Origin: Chthoniobacterales bacterium
Lineage (GTDB): Bacteria > Verrucomicrobiota > Verrucomicrobiia > Chthoniobacterales > UBA6821
Direction: 5' to 3'
DNA: 54,357 bases
Assembly: GCA_026461395.1 (NCBI GenBank)
Contig: JAPJNA010000048.1
Location: 93,300 to 147,656, forward strand
Under the pieces are notes generated by a model, which saw only the letters and a program-made list of their open reading frames with translations, made no database searches and was not told the DNA's origin. The stretch's first letter is position 1. Every line of letters begins with the position of its first letter. Below are positions 46,982 to 54,357 of this stretch, in pieces. Position numbers and translations under genes: made by a program.

Positions 46982-48001
46982 CTACCACTCGACGACTGTG
47001 GAGGCCCAAGTAAGCCCCCCCCCAAACACCACCATCAAGATCTTATCACCCCGCTGGAAGCGGCCTGAGCGCGCGGCCTCGTCGAGAGCGATGGCGACAG
47101 CTGCTGCTGAGGTATTGCCGTAGCGGTCGAGATTGACCATGAAGCGGTCCATGGAGACATCGAGCCGGTCGGCAATGGCCTCGATGATGCGGAGATTGGC
47201 CTGGTGGGGAATGAAGCAGGCGATCTCGTCAGCTGAGACGTCGGCATCGGCAAGTGCCTGCTGGGAGGCGCTGACCATAGCGGTTACGGCGTGCTTGTAG
47301 GTCTCGCGGCCGTTCATCCTCATGGTGGCGGGATTTTCTGCGTAGGTGGGGGAGTTCGCCGGATGGGCACTGCCTCCGCCAGGAATATAGAGGATCTCGG
47401 CCAGCTTTCCGTTGCTCCCCATGCGGGAGGAGAGGATGCCGCGCGATCCTTCGCGATGACGGAGGATGGCGGCGCCGGCACCATCCCCGAAGAGAACGCA
47501 GGTATTCCTGTCGGTCCAGTCGACGATGCCTGAGAGCTTGTCAGCTCCGATCACAAGCACTGTCTTATAGGTGCCGGAGGCAATGTACTGGCGGGCCGTC
47601 TCTACTCCGAAGAGGAAGCCGGAGCAGGCGGCGGAAATGTCAAAGCAGGCAGCATTTACAGCGCCGATCTTGGTCTGAACCAAGCAGGCGGTGCTTGGAA
47701 AGAACATATCCGGCGTGCAGGTCGCACAGATGATCAGATCGATCTCCTCCGGACTGATACCGGCATTCTCGATCGCGGCTTGGGCCGCACGGGCCGCAAG
47801 TTCACTGGTCGGTTGTTCAGGACCAGCGATGTGGCGTTCGCGGATGCCGGTGCGTGACTGGATCCACTCGTCGCTGGTCTCGACCAACTTCTCCAGATCG
47901 GCGTTGGTCATCACGCTGTCAGGAGCGTAGCTGCCAGTGCCGATGATGGAGGCGCTGCGCAGGGGGAGCATGGGTCGGACGGGCGTGTTATCAGACGGCA
48001 T
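46982..48001 (-). CDS. fabH: Beta-ketoacyl-ACP synthase III
   Basis: SIIGTGSYAPDSVMTN; DISAACSGFLFG; CFIPHQANLRIIEA; YGNTSAA. ORF opens at 48037; MPSDNTPV start used. Confidence 0.96.
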   Translation of the reverse strand: MPSDNTPVRPMLPLRSASIIGTGSYAPDSVMTNADLEKLVETSDEWIQSRTGIRERHIAGPEQPTSELAARAAQAAIENAGISPEEIDLIICATCTPDMFFPSTACLVQTKIGAVNAACFDISAACSGFLFGVETARQYIASGTYKTVLVIGADKLSGIVDWTDRNTCVLFGDGAGAAILRHREGSRGILSSRMGSNGKLAEILYIPGGGSAHPANSPTYAENPATMRMNGRETYKHAVTAMVSASQQALADADVSADEIACFIPHQANLRIIEAIADRLDVSMDRFMVNLDRYGNTSAAAVAIALDEAARSGRFQRGDKILMVVFGGGLTWASTVVEW

Positions 48002-49079
48002 GGGACTCTTCCAAGGTTGAGTTATCTGAGGCAACAACTGTTACAGGGGCTGCTGCAGTCTGGGCCAGATGAGCATTCTTCAAATTGTAGGCTCTCACCG
48101 CCTCAACGATACGGGGATTCACCTGCTGCTCGATGAACTCGGTGGCAACGCGGATCGCGTTCTTGATGGCCAGCGGCGTGCTGGAGCCGTGAGCAATAAT
48201 ACAGATGCCGTTCACTCCGAGCAGGGGACTGCCACCGTAGTCCTCGTAGTTGGTTTTCTTACGGATGGCACGGAAGGCATTCCTGGCAATCCATGCGCCA
48301 AACATCCGGAAGGGAGTCTTAGTGAGTTCGTGCTTCAGCCAGCGAAAAACGGCGCCAGCAGTTGCCTCGGCGGTCTTCAGGACGACATTGCCGGTGAAGC
48401 CGTCGCAGAGGATCACCTCGACGGGATGCTCGAAAAGGTCGTGTCCCTCGATATTCCCCCGGAAATTTAGTGAGGAGGCCTTCAGGAGCTTGAAGACATC
48501 CTTGGTGAACTCGCTTCCTTTCACATCCTCGCCGCCGATCGACATCAGGCCGATCTCAGGATTGCTGTAACCGAGGACATGTTCAGAAAGGACCGAGCCC
48601 ATGATCGCGTACTGGAGAAGGTGGACAGGTCGGGCATCAACATTCGCACCGGCATCGATAAGGACGCAGACGTTCTTCTCGGTGGGAAGGTAGGAGGCGA
48701 TGCCGGGACGCTCAATTCCCTCGAGAGTGCGGAGCTTGATCGTTGTGGCCGCGACGGCGGCACCAGTATGACCCGCACTGACGATGGCGTCGGCATCACC
48801 CTTCTTGACCAGATCGACGGCACGGGCGACGGAGGAATCTTTCTTGCGACGGACGGAATCGACGGCCGCGTCGCTCATCTCCACAACCTGAGTCGTGTGG
48901 ACGATCTCGATCCTGGGATCACTACAGCCGAGCTTGGCCAACTCGGTCTTGATGGACGACTCGTCCCCGGTGAGGAAGAGCTTGGTGATCTTCGGGTACT
49001 CCCGGAGAGCCATAGCAGCCCCGGCGACCGTACTCTGAGGGGCGTAGTCACCCCCCATGGCATCGAGGGCAATCCTCAT
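47991..49079 (-). CDS. plsX: Phosphate acyltransferase PlsX
   Basis: MRIALDAMGGDYAPQSTVAGA; SAGHTGAAVAATTIKLRTLEGIERP; CDGFTGNVVLKTAE. Confidence 0.96.
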   Translation of the reverse strand: MRIALDAMGGDYAPQSTVAGAAMALREYPKITKLFLTGDESSIKTELAKLGCSDPRIEIVHTTQVVEMSDAAVDSVRRKKDSSVARAVDLVKKGDADAIVSAGHTGAAVAATTIKLRTLEGIERPGIASYLPTEKNVCVLIDAGANVDARPVHLLQYAIMGSVLSEHVLGYSNPEIGLMSIGGEDVKGSEFTKDVFKLLKASSLNFRGNIEGHDLFEHPVEVILCDGFTGNVVLKTAEATAGAVFRWLKHELTKTPFRMFGAWIARNAFRAIRKKTNYEDYGGSPLLGVNGICIIAHGSSTPLAIKNAIRVATEFIEQQVNPRIVEAVRAYNLKNAHLAQTAAAPVTVVASDNSTLEESHAV

Positions 49080-49172
49080 GATCCTGCGGCTACTGGTCCT
49101 GTTATCGTTACTGGGGCTGTCTGATTCCTCAATGGATGAGGTCGGAGAGCTAACCCGAGACGTTAATCCGCT

Positions 49173-49355
49173 TTATGCCACCTCGACATCAAGCACCTGA
49201 CGACCGCGGTAGGTACCGCAAGCGGTGCAGGCAGTGTGGGAATGAAGAGGTGCGCCGCACTGGGTGCACTTACCCAGCTTAGGGGCATGCCAGCGGTTTG
49301 CGGCCTTGCGGGTGCGAAGGCGCATCTTTGAAGTTTTACGTTTAGGTACTCCCAT
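49173..49355 (-). CDS. rpmF: 50S ribosomal protein L32
   Basis: MGVPKRKTSKMRLRTRKAANRW...CTQCGAPLHSHTACTACGTYRGRQVL. Confidence 0.95.
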   Translation of the reverse strand: MGVPKRKTSKMRLRTRKAANRWHAPKLGKCTQCGAPLHSHTACTACGTYRGRQVLDVEVA

Positions 49356-49824
49356 CGGATCGTGGTGTTTTGAGTTGGTCGAGTGCTTCCCAGATTGCAG
49401 GACGAGCCGCCTTCTCCATTGGCAAAGGAGCAGTGCGGGCACTCGCCGGGAAACGGGCGGGGCAGGTCTTTTCTCCACCTTGATCACATCGGGGATGTGC
49501 AGGCAGAAGGAGATGTATATCCTCCCTGACCTCGCGGGTCAAGTCCACTAATTCATTTCCGTCCAGCTCGATCTGGGTGGCAAATGGCTCGATCACGATC
49601 TCCCTCTCAAAGGGTTCCAGGCAGGAAACACAGGTCATCTTGACTTTCTGGGCCACGCTTCCAGTCGCAAAGAGCCCTCCCTCGGAGAGTCCCACATCGA
49701 GGGAATACTCTAGGGAACCAATCGGTTCGGCACCGGCCTCTTCGAGGCCCAGTGAGGAGGAATCCTGTTCACCCTCCAAATGCAAGGTGCCTCCCTCAGG
49801 AATCTGACGGATATGGACTTTCAT
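49342..49824 (-). CDS. DUF177/YceD-family protein
   Basis: VKMTCVSCLEPFEREI, FATQIELDGNELVDLTREVREDIHLLLPAHPRCD; immediately upstream of rpmF. Confidence 0.88.
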   Translation of the reverse strand: MKVHIRQIPEGGTLHLEGEQDSSSLGLEEAGAEPIGSLEYSLDVGLSEGGLFATGSVAQKVKMTCVSCLEPFEREIVIEPFATQIELDGNELVDLTREVREDIHLLLPAHPRCDQGGEKTCPARFPASARTAPLPMEKAARPAIWEALDQLKTPRSDGST

Positions 49825-49887
49825 ACGAGGACTCTACCCCAAGATCGACAGGGATGAAAGCGATGAAGGGGTTCAGGAATAAAAACT

Positions 49888-50019
49888 CGCGCAGAGGCGC
49901 AGAGGATTTAAAGAATTTTTTAGCATTCACTTTAACCAGAAATAGAAACTGGGGGGTTCCTGATGCTGGCTCACTCCTTCGTATTTTTTCTCTCTGCGCC
50001 TACGCGCCTCTACGGGAGA
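49888..50019. repeat. Inverted pair of GCGCAGAGG-type repeats between DUF177 gene and coaD
   Basis: CGCGCAGAGGCGCAGAGG (49888-49905) and TCTCTGCGCCTACGCGCCTCTACGGGAGA (49991-50019). Confidence 0.82.
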
Positions 50020-50045
50020 ATCTCTACCTGTCTCTCAGTTACTCC

Positions 50046-50534
50046 TTATTCTTTTGGAAATTTTTCTTTCAGGGATGCGAGGGTCGAGATGGAGACAAAG
50101 GGGGAAACATCCCCTCCCAGCCGGGCCACTTCCTTCACGATCCGGGAACTCAGGAAGATGCAATCTTCACGCGGCGTCAGGAAGATCGTCTCGATCTTCG
50201 GCTCTAAGCGACGGTTCGTCAGGGCCATCTGAAATTCAAACTCGAAGTCCGACACGGCCCGTAGTCCGCGGATGACCACAAAGGCCCCACGCCGACGGCA
50301 GAAGTCCACAAGGAGGCCGTTGAGGGGCTCCACGGTGAGGCCTTGGTGCTCCCCGACGCTTTGACGGATCAGCTCGACCCTCTCACTGGTGGTGAAGAGG
50401 GGGCTCTTTGCCTCGTTGTCGGCGACCCCAATGATCACCTCATCAAACAGGCCAAGCGAACGGGTGATCAGGTCGAGATGACCATTCGTGACCGGGTCGA
50501 AGCTTCCCGGATAGATCGCGCGTCTGTGGCTCAT
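50046..50534 (-). CDS. coaD: Phosphopantetheine adenylyltransferase
   Basis: AIYPGSFDPVTNGHLDLITRS; RGLRAVSDFEFEFQMALTNR; SSRIVKEVARLGGDVS. Confidence 0.97.
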   Translation of the reverse strand: MSHRRAIYPGSFDPVTNGHLDLITRSLGLFDEVIIGVADNEAKSPLFTTSERVELIRQSVGEHQGLTVEPLNGLLVDFCRRRGAFVVIRGLRAVSDFEFEFQMALTNRRLEPKIETIFLTPREDCIFLSSRIVKEVARLGGDVSPFVSISTLASLKEKFPKE

Positions 50535-50549
50535 AAAACAAGCAGAGGA

Positions 50550-52328
50550 TCACTCCCACTCGATGGTGGCGGGCGGCTTGCTGGAGACATCCAGCACACA
50601 GCGGTTCACACCCTTCACCTCGTTGATGATACGGCTGGAGATCTTAGCCAGCAGATCATACGGCAAACGCACCCAGTCGGCCGTCATTCCGTCCTGGCTC
50701 TCCACGACGCGTAGGGCGATCGTGTAGTCGTAGGTGCGCTCGTCACCCATCACCCCGACCGACTGAACCGGCAGAAGGACGGCGAAAGACTGCCAGACCT
50801 TAAAGTACCAGCCCGAGGCCTTCATTTCCTCAAGGACGATCGCATCGGCGTCGCGCACGATGCGGAGACGCTCCGGCGTGATCGCGCCGATGATGCGAAC
50901 GGCCAGGCCGGGGCCGGGGAACGGCTGGCGATCGACCACTTCCTGGGGAAGCCCAAGTTCGCGACCCACTTCGCGGACCTCATCCTTGAAGAGCTGACGC
51001 AGTGGCTCCACGAGCTCGAATTTCATATCCTCCGGGAGACCGCCGACATTGTGGTGGCTTTTGATGAGTGAGGCTGGATTCCCGGCGATGGAGACGCTCT
51101 CGATGACATCGGGATAGAGTGTACCTTGCGCAAGAAAGCGAAAGGGGTGCTTCGAGCCCTTCGCCGATTTCCGGAGCTCCTCGGCTGAGCGCTCGAAGAT
51201 GCGGATGAATTCGGTTCCGATGATCTTGCGCTTTTTCTCGGGGTCGGTGACTCCCTTGAGCTTACCGAGGAAGCGATCGGCCCCATCGACGATCTTTAGC
51301 CGGATTTTGAAGTTTCGTCCGAAAAGCTTTCCGACCGCATCCCTCTCCCCAGAACGCAGGAGCCCATTATCAACGAAGATACAGGTGAGCTGATCACCGA
51401 TCGCCTTGTGGATGAGTGCCGCCGCCACGCTCGAATCCACCCCACCGCTGAGCCCGAGAATCACGCGCCCGTCACCTACTTGGTCGCGTATCTGCGCGCA
51501 GATGCGCTCAATGAAAGACTCCATGGTCCAGTCACTCGGGCAACCGCAGATGCCATGGATGAAGTTCTGGATGATGGCCTTTCCCTTCGGGGTGTGGTGC
51601 ACCTCGGGATGGAACTGCATTCCATAAATTTTTCTTTTGGTATCAGCGATGACCGCATGGGGTGCGTTTTCGGTCTGCCCGATGGCAGTGAAACCCTTAG
51701 GCAATTTCTCAACGCGGTCGCCATGGCTGTTCCAGACATCGATCTTCTTGGATAACCCCTTGAAGAGCGGTGAAGCGCCGATGGTGGAAAGTACTCCCTT
51801 ACCATATTCACGGTGGGTTGAGCGCGCCACGGAACCACCCAGATCGCGGGAGAGAAGCTGCATGCCGTAGCAGATACCGAGGATCGGAAGGCCTAGATCG
51901 TAGATCGCCGGGTCAACTTTTGGAGCCTTCGGAGCGTAGACGCTTGCAGGCCCACCCGAGAGGATGATCCCCTTTACGGTCCCGTCAGCGATGATCTCGC
52001 TGGCCTTGGTTGTGTGTGGCAGGATCTCGGAAAAAACCCGGCACTCGCGTACGCGCCGGGCAATGACCTGCGTGTATTGGGATCCGAAATCGAGGATGAC
52101 GATCTTGGAGGTTGCCTTAGGTGTCTTAGGTGTCTTGAGGGCTTTTGGTGGTTTGGAAGGCTTGGGGGATTTAGCTAGTGACTTCTTGACTGCAGGTTTC
52201 ACAATTTTTTTAGACAGTTTGGACAAGTTTGGCATCTCGGTCGGAAAGGAAAAGGGTGTCGTCTGGGCTCTAAGTTGGTCTCTAGGTTGATCTCTGGGCT
52301 TATTGGAAGTCATTCCCAAATTGGCCAC
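50550..52328 (-). CDS. guaA: GMP synthase (glutamine-hydrolysing); start uncertain
   Basis: [57 protein letters not shown]; Lys/Pro-rich N-terminal extension precedes the GATase domain. Confidence 0.96.
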   Translation of the reverse strand: MANLGMTSNKPRDQPRDQLRAQTTPFSFPTEMPNLSKLSKKIVKPAVKKSLAKSPKPSKPPKALKTPKTPKATSKIVILDFGSQYTQVIARRVRECRVFSEILPHTTKASEIIADGTVKGIILSGGPASVYAPKAPKVDPAIYDLGLPILGICYGMQLLSRDLGGSVARSTHREYGKGVLSTIGASPLFKGLSKKIDVWNSHGDRVEKLPKGFTAIGQTENAPHAVIADTKRKIYGMQFHPEVHHTPKGKAIIQNFIHGICGCPSDWTMESFIERICAQIRDQVGDGRVILGLSGGVDSSVAAALIHKAIGDQLTCIFVDNGLLRSGERDAVGKLFGRNFKIRLKIVDGADRFLGKLKGVTDPEKKRKIIGTEFIRIFERSAEELRKSAKGSKHPFRFLAQGTLYPDVIESVSIAGNPASLIKSHHNVGGLPEDMKFELVEPLRQLFKDEVREVGRELGLPQEVVDRQPFPGPGLAVRIIGAITPERLRIVRDADAIVLEEMKASGWYFKVWQSFAVLLPVQSVGVMGDERTYDYTIALRVVESQDGMTADWVRLPYDLLAKISSRIINEVKGVNRCVLDVSSKPPATIEWE

Positions 52329-52500
52329 CCATATCGCCCTTCATCACCTTTTCGGTATACAGTTGTCCATTACCCTCAAGCCCCTTAACGGCTGTGTCGG
52401 CGACATCATCGACATCACTCTCAGTCGTGGCGCAACCGGTCAGACAGAAGGCAGGGATTATTATAAGGACGGAGGCGAGAAGAATTCTGAGAAGATTCAC
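52300..52500 (-). CDS. Small lipoprotein (66 aa)
   Basis: [40 protein letters not shown]: signal peptide with lipobox LTGC. Confidence 0.65.
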   Translation of the reverse strand: MNLLRILLASVLIIIPAFCLTGCATTESDVDDVADTAVKGLEGNGQLYTEKVMKGDMGGQFGNDFQ

Positions 52501-52585
52501 TCTGCGACCCTAAAAGATCCGATCCAGAAGGCAATACGGGAAGGATGGACAGAAAAGGATGAAAGCTGAAACCTGAGACCTGAAA

Positions 52586-53182
52586 ATGAAAAGTGGTATT
52601 CCTCCCGATCTGCTCTTGGAGGCCTATGCCTCGGGGATCTTCCCGATGGGGATGCCTGATGGGGAGATCCGTTGGTACTCGCCCGACCCCAGAGGGATCC
52701 TCCCGTTGGAGGAATTTCACACACCGCACGGACTCAAGAGGATTCTCAGAAAACGCAGCTGGGATGTTCGTATCGACACGGCTTTTCAAGAGGTGATGCA
52801 GGCCTGTGCGTCACGCGAAGAGACTTGGATTACGGAAGTGATCGCAGAGAGCTATACCCTCCTTTTTGAGAGCGGCCATGCTCATTCGGTGGAGGTCTGG
52901 CAGGATGACAAACTGGTGGGGGGACTCTATGGAGTCTCCATTGGCGGGGCCTTCTTCGGCGAGTCGATGTTTCACCGTGTCACCAATGCCTCGAAGGTCG
53001 CGCTCTGGCATCTCGTGGAGATCTTGAAAAAGGGGGGCTTTACATTGCTCGACAGCCAATGGACCACCCCCCACCTGGAACAATTTGGCGCCAGGGAAAT
53101 TCCACGAAGTGACTATCTGGAAAAACTGGCCGCGGCCATTACTCTAAAAACCACTTTCTCAAAGCCACTTAATTTCCTTTGA
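52586..53182 (+). CDS. aat: Leucyl/phenylalanyl-tRNA--protein transferase
   Basis: LLLEAYASGIFPMG; IRWYSPDPRGILPLEEFH; GGLYGVSIGGAFFGESMFHRVTNASKVAL. Confidence 0.96.
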   Translation: MKSGIPPDLLLEAYASGIFPMGMPDGEIRWYSPDPRGILPLEEFHTPHGLKRILRKRSWDVRIDTAFQEVMQACASREETWITEVIAESYTLLFESGHAHSVEVWQDDKLVGGLYGVSIGGAFFGESMFHRVTNASKVALWHLVEILKKGGFTLLDSQWTTPHLEQFGAREIPRSDYLEKLAAAITLKTTFSKPLNFL

Positions 53183-53213
53183 ACGTGGGGCAGGACGGCA
53201 ACGTCAAACCATC

Positions 53214-53330
53214 ATGACAGACACCCTCCTCAATATGACCCTCTCCCTTTTGGGTGGAGGCCTCACCTACCTGGCCCTCAACCATCTTGTTTCCAAGCAC
53301 GATCATTTGCCCGCAAAGGCCCAGAAATAA
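53214..53330 (+). CDS. Small membrane protein (38 aa), tentative
   Basis: MTDTLLNMTLSLLGGGLTYLALNHLVSKHDHLPAKAQK between aat and chrA; one hydrophobic segment; absent from ORF track. Confidence 0.35.
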   Translation: MTDTLLNMTLSLLGGGLTYLALNHLVSKHDHLPAKAQK

Positions 53331-53343
53331 TAACCCTACTCCG

Positions 53344-54357
53344 TTAGGGAAGCACTGTAATGCGGATCAGCACGTTCGCTATTCCACAGAGCAGGATAAT
53401 TGGAACGACGTCTGCTTTCTTGGTTTGAAGCAAGAGGAAAGCGATCGTGGCCAGTACGAGGGGAAGCACCGCGAAATGGCCGGCAGGCAGAAAGAGGGCC
53501 TCTGAGAACCAGAGGGCAAGGCATATGATCACAGCCGTCACCACGGCCCCGATCGAGGCAAGCGCACCCGCCATGCGAGGATTCCGCGCGATCCCTTCCA
53601 GATGAGGGGCCAATGAAAAAATCCAAAGGAAGCTTGGTAAAAAAAGAGACCAGACGGCTATCAGGCTTCCCAACGTCGCGGAAAATAGAGGCGATAGAAT
53701 GCCCGGGGCCTTGTAGCAGCCTAGGAAAGCCACAAACTGCAGGGCTATCAGTAGAGGGCCTGGAGTTGTCTCAGCAAGACCAAGCCCGTCCAGCATCTCC
53801 CCGGAGGAAAGCCATCCCCAGTCACCCGAGGCATGGAGCGAGACATAGGAGAGGGCTGCATAGGCTCCCCCGAAACTCAGCACCGCAACCTTGCCGAAGA
53901 AAAGCCCGACACGAAACGGCATCGCCTTGGAACCCAGCCAGAAGAACAGTCCCAGCATAGGCACTAGCCAGATCGCCAGGATGCTCAGGGCCATGCTTAG
54001 AGACGATAGGCAGGAGCTTATCCAACTCCCCGACCTCGATGGGAATTTCTCGGGGGACACTTCCGACGCCAAAGGTTTTTTGAGCATCAGCCCTCCGATT
54101 AAACCAAATCCCAGCACCACAACGGGATAAGGAACATGTGCCAGAAAGAGAGCAAAGGAAATCATAGCTATCAGCGCAAGAGGCCAACTGGTCACGGTCC
54201 GACGTCCAATCCTGAGCAATGCGGAGGCGACAATCGCCACCACAGCAGGCTTCAAGCCGTCAAAAAAGAAATGGAGCAATGGCCAGTCACGGCCAGTCAC
54301 GTAAAGCAGGCTTAGCACCCAGAGCAGCAGGACCGCAGGCAGCAGAAAGAGTACGCC
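53344..54357 (-). CDS. chrA: Chromate transporter (ChrA family), 5' end beyond the window
   Basis: Frame stays open to the edge (GVLFLLPAVLLLW before the listed GTG); GKVAVLSFGGAYAALSYV, DGLGLAETTPGPLLIALQFVAFLG. Confidence 0.88.
   Translation of the reverse strand, partial: GVLFLLPAVLLLWVLSLLYVTGRDWPLLHFFFDGLKPAVVAIVASALLRIGRRTVTSWPLALIAMISFALFLAHVPYPVVVLGFGLIGGLMLKKPLASEVSPEKFPSRSGSWISSCLSSLSMALSILAIWLVPMLGLFFWLGSKAMPFRVGLFFGKVAVLSFGGAYAALSYVSLHASGDWGWLSSGEMLDGLGLAETTPGPLLIALQFVAFLGCYKAPGILSPLFSATLGSLIAVWSLFLPSFLWIFSLAPHLEGIARNPRMAGALASIGAVVTAVIICLALWFSEALFLPAGHFAVLPLVLATIAFLLLQTKKADVVPIILLCGIANVLIRITVLP

Noticed and set aside
1-54357. CRISPR arrays, prophage, IS elements, rRNA or tRNA genes
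   Set aside because: No spaced direct repeats of 24-40 bp, no transposase or integrase ORF and no rRNA/tRNA recognised in either strand; tmRNA is the only clear RNA gene.

Overview
54.4-kb window of what looks like a Verrucomicrobiota-type chromosome; the phylum guess is inference from gene style, not from a search. About 50 CDS are supportable. Most are housekeeping or envelope genes: LpxH-like, panD, gyrA, lpxD-ompH-bamA, polX, fabF, rplI, dnaB, fabD, zwf-gnd, mtnN, OprB porin, aroB, fabH-plsX-rpmF-DUF177, coaD, guaA, aat and a partial chrA. There is also a complete tmRNA gene (ssrA, about 15496-15851) and a Doc/AbrB-type toxin-antitoxin pair. The most unusual content is: (1) many intergenic gaps carry quasi-tandem 7-8-nt repeats, each locus with its own unit, often as inverted pairs running up to or over a stop codon; (2) two copies of a hairpin element just 3' of gyrA and fabH, with a compensatory change in the inner stem; (3) a HxGH nucleotidyltransferase fused to a compact GHMP-kinase-like domain; (4) a four-gene cluster pairing GspF with two diverged paralogous solenoid-like proteins and a small membrane-anchored protein; (5) an ExbB/ExbD motor with a giant TPR protein, an HtrA protease and three unknown envelope proteins; (6) a glucose-6-phosphate dehydrogenase whose catalytic RIDHYLGK motif reads RIAHYLGK, and a GyrA with Gln/Pro at the quinolone-determining positions. 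All assignments come from reading the sequence and recalling family motifs; no database search was run.
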